Below the pieces are notes generated by a model, which had not been told where the DNA came from, ran no database searches, and saw only the letters and a list, made by a program, of their open reading frames with translations. The position numbers and the translations under genes are program-made. 20,309 bases of DNA from Phallusia fumigata (taxonomy: Eukaryota > Chordata > Ascidiacea > Phlebobranchia > Ascidiidae): contig QXVZ01033554.1 of assembly GCA_008931825.1 (NCBI GenBank), positions 1 to 20,309 on the forward strand, written 5' to 3'. This document shows positions 17,555 to 20,309 of the stretch, piece by piece. Numbering within the stretch: the stretch's first letter is position 1; each line of letters starts with the position of its first letter.

Positions 17555-19326
17555 ATGAATGCTGGATTATCTCGAAGAGAAACATCGGCGCCAAGCAGAA
17601 GGTTTCCATTTTCCCGGCAACCTGTTCATTGTATGGTGGTGGACTTAACTTCAAAATTCAGCAATGGGGCAATGGCAGCTTTACAAGAAAGCATGTGTAA
17701 CTTTTTTAGTTTAGCTTGCAACCTGTGCAGTGGATCCCAGCGGTTTCCCTATTTTTGTATGCTTGCAATTACACCGTATGTTGAAGTACTGTTTTCGGCC
17801 CAGCACCTAAACAAAGTTACCTATTCCAAAATAGTGGCTAGTCTTGAAGAACTGCAGCGGGCTCATCTTGAAAGCTGTCAGGACGTTTTAGCAGAACAGC
17901 CAGACGCCAAAGCGATTGAAAGAAGTCTAAAAGATGCTTACTCACAGTACCAAAAGTTAAAACAGGACTCTAACGGCACCAACAAGCTTGAGATAACGTT
18001 CATTACATTTCACCAGTCAAGCGGCGTTGGCCAAGTTTTTGAACAAATTTGGGAAAAGGTCTGTTTACCTGATGTGCGCAGACTTAGAGTCTTGTGTGTG
18101 TTTGACAGCCAAAAATTAAGTCCGGAAGGGATGGGAAAGGTTTCCGGGACAGAAATTCTAATAGCATCACAGTCACCGATCAATGATGTCAACGGCACTT
18201 TGGAGGTGCTGAATATTGAATGCGACTCCTTAAGCTTTGAGAGTGAATTTAAACTGTGGCTTCGAGACGCAAGTACCGATCGTGAACATTTGCAACTACA
18301 AATCTGCTCAACTGTGGAAGGACCTGAGTTGATAACTGTAAAATGCGACATAGTGGAAAATTTAATCGACGTGTCTGAGCTACCTTTCAGTAGATGTTTT
18401 CAGCTAAAATCGGACTGGGGTGATACCAAAAAAGCACCGTATTCTAACACCCGCCCGCCATTGAAAGCGACAGACTCCTGGCCAGTCACCATTTTGAAAG
18501 TAGTCAGGCGAACCCCGTTAGAAAGCGTATGCGAGTCTGTGGTGTTCGGAACGCCGTTTCTAATTTGCAGCTCCAGTTGCTGGCAAGTGGAATGGGACGA
18601 GCTGGAATTGAACCGCAACCGGTTTGATGCCCTCTGTCGCACCCTAGTAGATACACAGCAGTGCGTTATTTGCGAAAACATCACTTACGCTGGTGTGTTA
18701 GGACCACGGCCTTTGTTTGTCATCATGGCATCAGAAAGTCTGGGATGCTTGTTGGTCAAGTCCATTGCTTCCAGAGACGTTATGATGTCCTGTCGCATTC
18801 CTGTTAAATCGCATTGGGATGCCGTTACAAGTGATGTTGCGTCTGAAATGAGCGCAGCGCTGGAGAATGTTCAACTGGATACTTCTTACAACCCACTATT
18901 AATTGATTGTGGACTAACAGCAGCTCTAAAACGGAGCCTACAGGGGCAGGCACCAAGGCGTAGTGGACCTCCCCTCAAGAAAGTAACAGTTGCGAAGGCG
19001 CCAAGGGGCGGAATAAAACGAGATAGTGCACCCCAACAACCCAAAAACATGATTACAGGTAAGCGGAATAAAACGGTCTGATAAAAGCAGCATATTGTGC
19101 AATGCGATGTATCATAATTTACAACATGTTGCAGTATTTTTTGAAATTCTATCTGTTTGCAGGTAAAGCTGCAAGATTTACAGCTCCCCGACAGGACCAC
19201 AATACTGCTATGCGAAACGCGCGACTGCTTTCCGGTGGTAGCAATGTAACCGATCCTTACGCCGAAGACACCATCAGATTGCCTACGAGAAAAAATGTAA
19301 CATTTCCAGATTTTCCTAGTTTTTAA
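17555..19326 (+). CDS. M1AP: Meiosis 1 arrest protein (M1AP)
   Basis: Join 17555-19058 and 19163-19326 gives 555 residues, close to the roughly 530 of human M1AP. The 104-base intron (ACAG/GTAAGC...TTTGCAG) keeps the phase. M1AP is needed for male meiosis in mammals and acts with the ZZS recombination proteins. Matches to the human protein recalled here include NFFSLAC (49-55), then SCWQVEWDELELNRNRF from about 341, followed by ALCRTLV, and a VIMASESLGCLLVKSIASR segment that parallels the human one. The C-terminal 80 residues are basic and look disordered. The ATG at 17555 has A at -3; an in-frame ATG at 17483 would add a hydrophobic leader that does not suit a nuclear or cytoplasmic protein. 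Vertebrate M1AP has many coding exons; here nearly all is one exon, which suggests intron loss. Confidence 0.9.
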
Positions 19327-19331
19327 ATAAA
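19326..19331 (+). terminator. Poly(A) signal overlapping the M1AP stop codon
   Basis: The last A of the TAA stop (19324-19326) is the first A of AATAAA, so the 3' UTR can be only some 15-30 bases long. Other AATAAA motifs occur in the coding region (19012-19017) and in the intron (19067-19072). Confidence 0.7.
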
Positions 19332-19480
19332 TGTATACATATAATTCGATAAAAAAGTTGATTATCAGATGTTACAGGCGTAACACTGCTCGCGTACATT
19401 GGTTTCAAAATTTTCGATTTTTTAACCTTTTCTTCTCTGTTAGCATATTTTTGCATTACTTTGTTTGTTTAGATTTACGT

Positions 19481-19486
19481 TTTATT
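19481..19486 (-). terminator. Poly(A) signal for the minus-strand gene at the right edge
   Basis: AATAAA on the minus strand lies 255 bases after the proposed stop at 19741. It gives a plausible 3' end about 130 bases from the M1AP 3' end, so the two genes would converge without overlap. Confidence 0.45.
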
Positions 19487-19740
19487 GTTCTGCTACAACA
19501 GTAACTAAAAACATACACATTTCTTTAAAAAACAGTGTTGAAATTAGGTAAGTGCTCTGAAAAGCAAAATCTCTTGAGAATGGGTCACTTTGAAAACCTT
19601 GGGAATGAAAATCTCGGCGAAAAAGTTTGCATAACTTCAAACAAACACAGCACAAATTGGGACAAAAATCAATTCCGTGGTACGGATAGAGAAGGGACGA
19701 AGAACTGATGAGCGAGGACGCTTGGAGTCCAGCCTGGTAG

Positions 19741-19836
19741 CTATACAAAGCTAGCACCGGCGGTACTCGCAAATTCTGCATTGTCAATGTCATCGAGAGC
19801 TTCCTCGTAAATTGGTAGTTCAGCAACCGTTCGATT
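19741..19836 (-). CDS. Probable terminal exon of an unrecognised gene
   Basis: On the minus strand a strong acceptor (GTGCTTTCTGTCTAG) opens a 31-codon frame ending in TAG. The encoded tail includes ELPIYEEALDDIDNAEF and ends TAGASFV: acidic, with a PIYEEAL motif like those in cytoplasmic tails of membrane proteins. An AATAAA follows 255 bases downstream. Exon, stop and poly(A) signal agree, but the frame is short and no family is recognised. Upstream exons should lie beyond the right edge or in 19850-20309, where a partial exon ending at a possible donor near 20262 encodes RYDFYVCLSWIRG in one frame. Its phase does not fit this exon directly, so another exon would be needed between them. Confidence 0.42.
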   Translation of the reverse strand, partial: NRTVAELPIYEEALDDIDNAEFASTAGASFV

Positions 19837-20309
19837 CTAGACAGAAAGCACGCGTTATATTCCCAACGTTAAACAACTTTCCAGGACCGCAAAATATTAT
19901 CTCTGTTCCTCAAAAAGTTTTCGTACACATAAACTCGAAACACACCTGTTTCGAAGCTCAAATATGATATTTTTTACAGTTCCGCGCCAAATTATTTGGT
20001 ATTAACGTAAATTTTCGGCTTAAATGTGTAGAAGTCTATGTCACCTTACTTAAATCGAGTACCCGGCTTGGTAACAGTGTAGATTTAACAGTGTAATATT
20101 AATATTGATTTACGAATCCAAAACTCGCAAAACACGCACGGCGCCCGACAATGAGGAATGGGTGTTGCAGACAACTGTTTTATGACAAACTTAAGTGTAA
20201 GTCAATCGTAACTTGAACCGCAATACAAAAACAAATTTACAAAAAAGATCGTTTTACTGACCCGCGGATCCAGGACAGGCACACATAGAAATCATACCGA
20301 TTGTTGGGA
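19837..20309. other. Right-edge DNA, probably introns of the minus-strand gene
   Basis: Apart from the possible partial exon at 20262-20309 (minus), nothing was supported. A donor-like AACAG/GTGTGT on the minus strand near 19945 has no convincing exon in front of it. Confidence 0.35.

Noticed and set aside
19810..19840. tRNA B-box-like sequence (GTTCGATTC)
   Set aside because: The A box would be only a few bases away and no acceptor stem or cloverleaf can be formed.
1..20309. CRISPR array, transposon or viral insert
   Set aside because: There are no regularly spaced repeats, terminal inverted repeats with target duplications, transposase, integrase or reverse transcriptase motifs.

Overview
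The window looks like nuclear DNA from an invertebrate chordate, most likely a solitary ascidian of the Ciona type. The genes are split by short GT-AG introns, gene density is high, and AATAAA poly(A) signals lie close behind stop codons. The protein families are chordate ones: an INPP5A-type inositol phosphatase, an NK6 homeobox gene and M1AP. Two pairs of allele-like duplicate segments differ by about 2-3 percent, which fits a very polymorphic outbred marine animal. The species assignment is inference. No sign of bacterial, viral or transposon genes was seen.

Layout, left to right. 641-799 (+) is the last coding exon of an INPP5A-like phosphatase. 2618-4152 (+) is a complete two-exon gene with its own promoter (CCAAT, CRE, 24-bp direct repeat, TATA). 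It encodes a 342-residue type I membrane protein with thrombospondin type 1 repeats, a Thr-rich stalk, one transmembrane helix and a tail carrying NPxY and ITIM-like tyrosine motifs. 3996-5846 holds a back-to-back duplicate of this gene's 3' end around a single N. 5519-6015 (-) is a possible unrecognised gene convergent to the receptor. 7034-11552 (-) is NK6 (Nkx6): three coding exons, 461 residues, intact homeodomain, two poly(A) signals and a long 3' UTR with a GC-rich hairpin. About 5.9 kb upstream of Nkx6 has no confident gene and is the obvious place for regulatory DNA. 17555-19326 (+) is M1AP, the meiosis 1 arrest protein, in two exons. 19481-19836 (-) looks like the terminal exon of another gene, tail to tail with M1AP.

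The most notable points are these. (1) INPP5A and NK6 lie tail to tail here, as INPP5A and NKX6-2 do at human 10q26.3, so the arrangement is probably ancestral to chordates, with the receptor gene inserted between them. (2) The TSR receptor appears to be an inhibitory-type signalling protein, and its second allele copy replaces the NPxY tyrosine with cysteine. (3) All three N characters (4918, 6106, 16220) sit exactly between two copies of the same sequence, so they are almost certainly unmerged contig overlaps or haplotypes and not real duplications. (4) Three perfect palindromes with 9-base arms lie in regulatory or untranslated DNA, one of them overlapping an upstream ORF stop codon.
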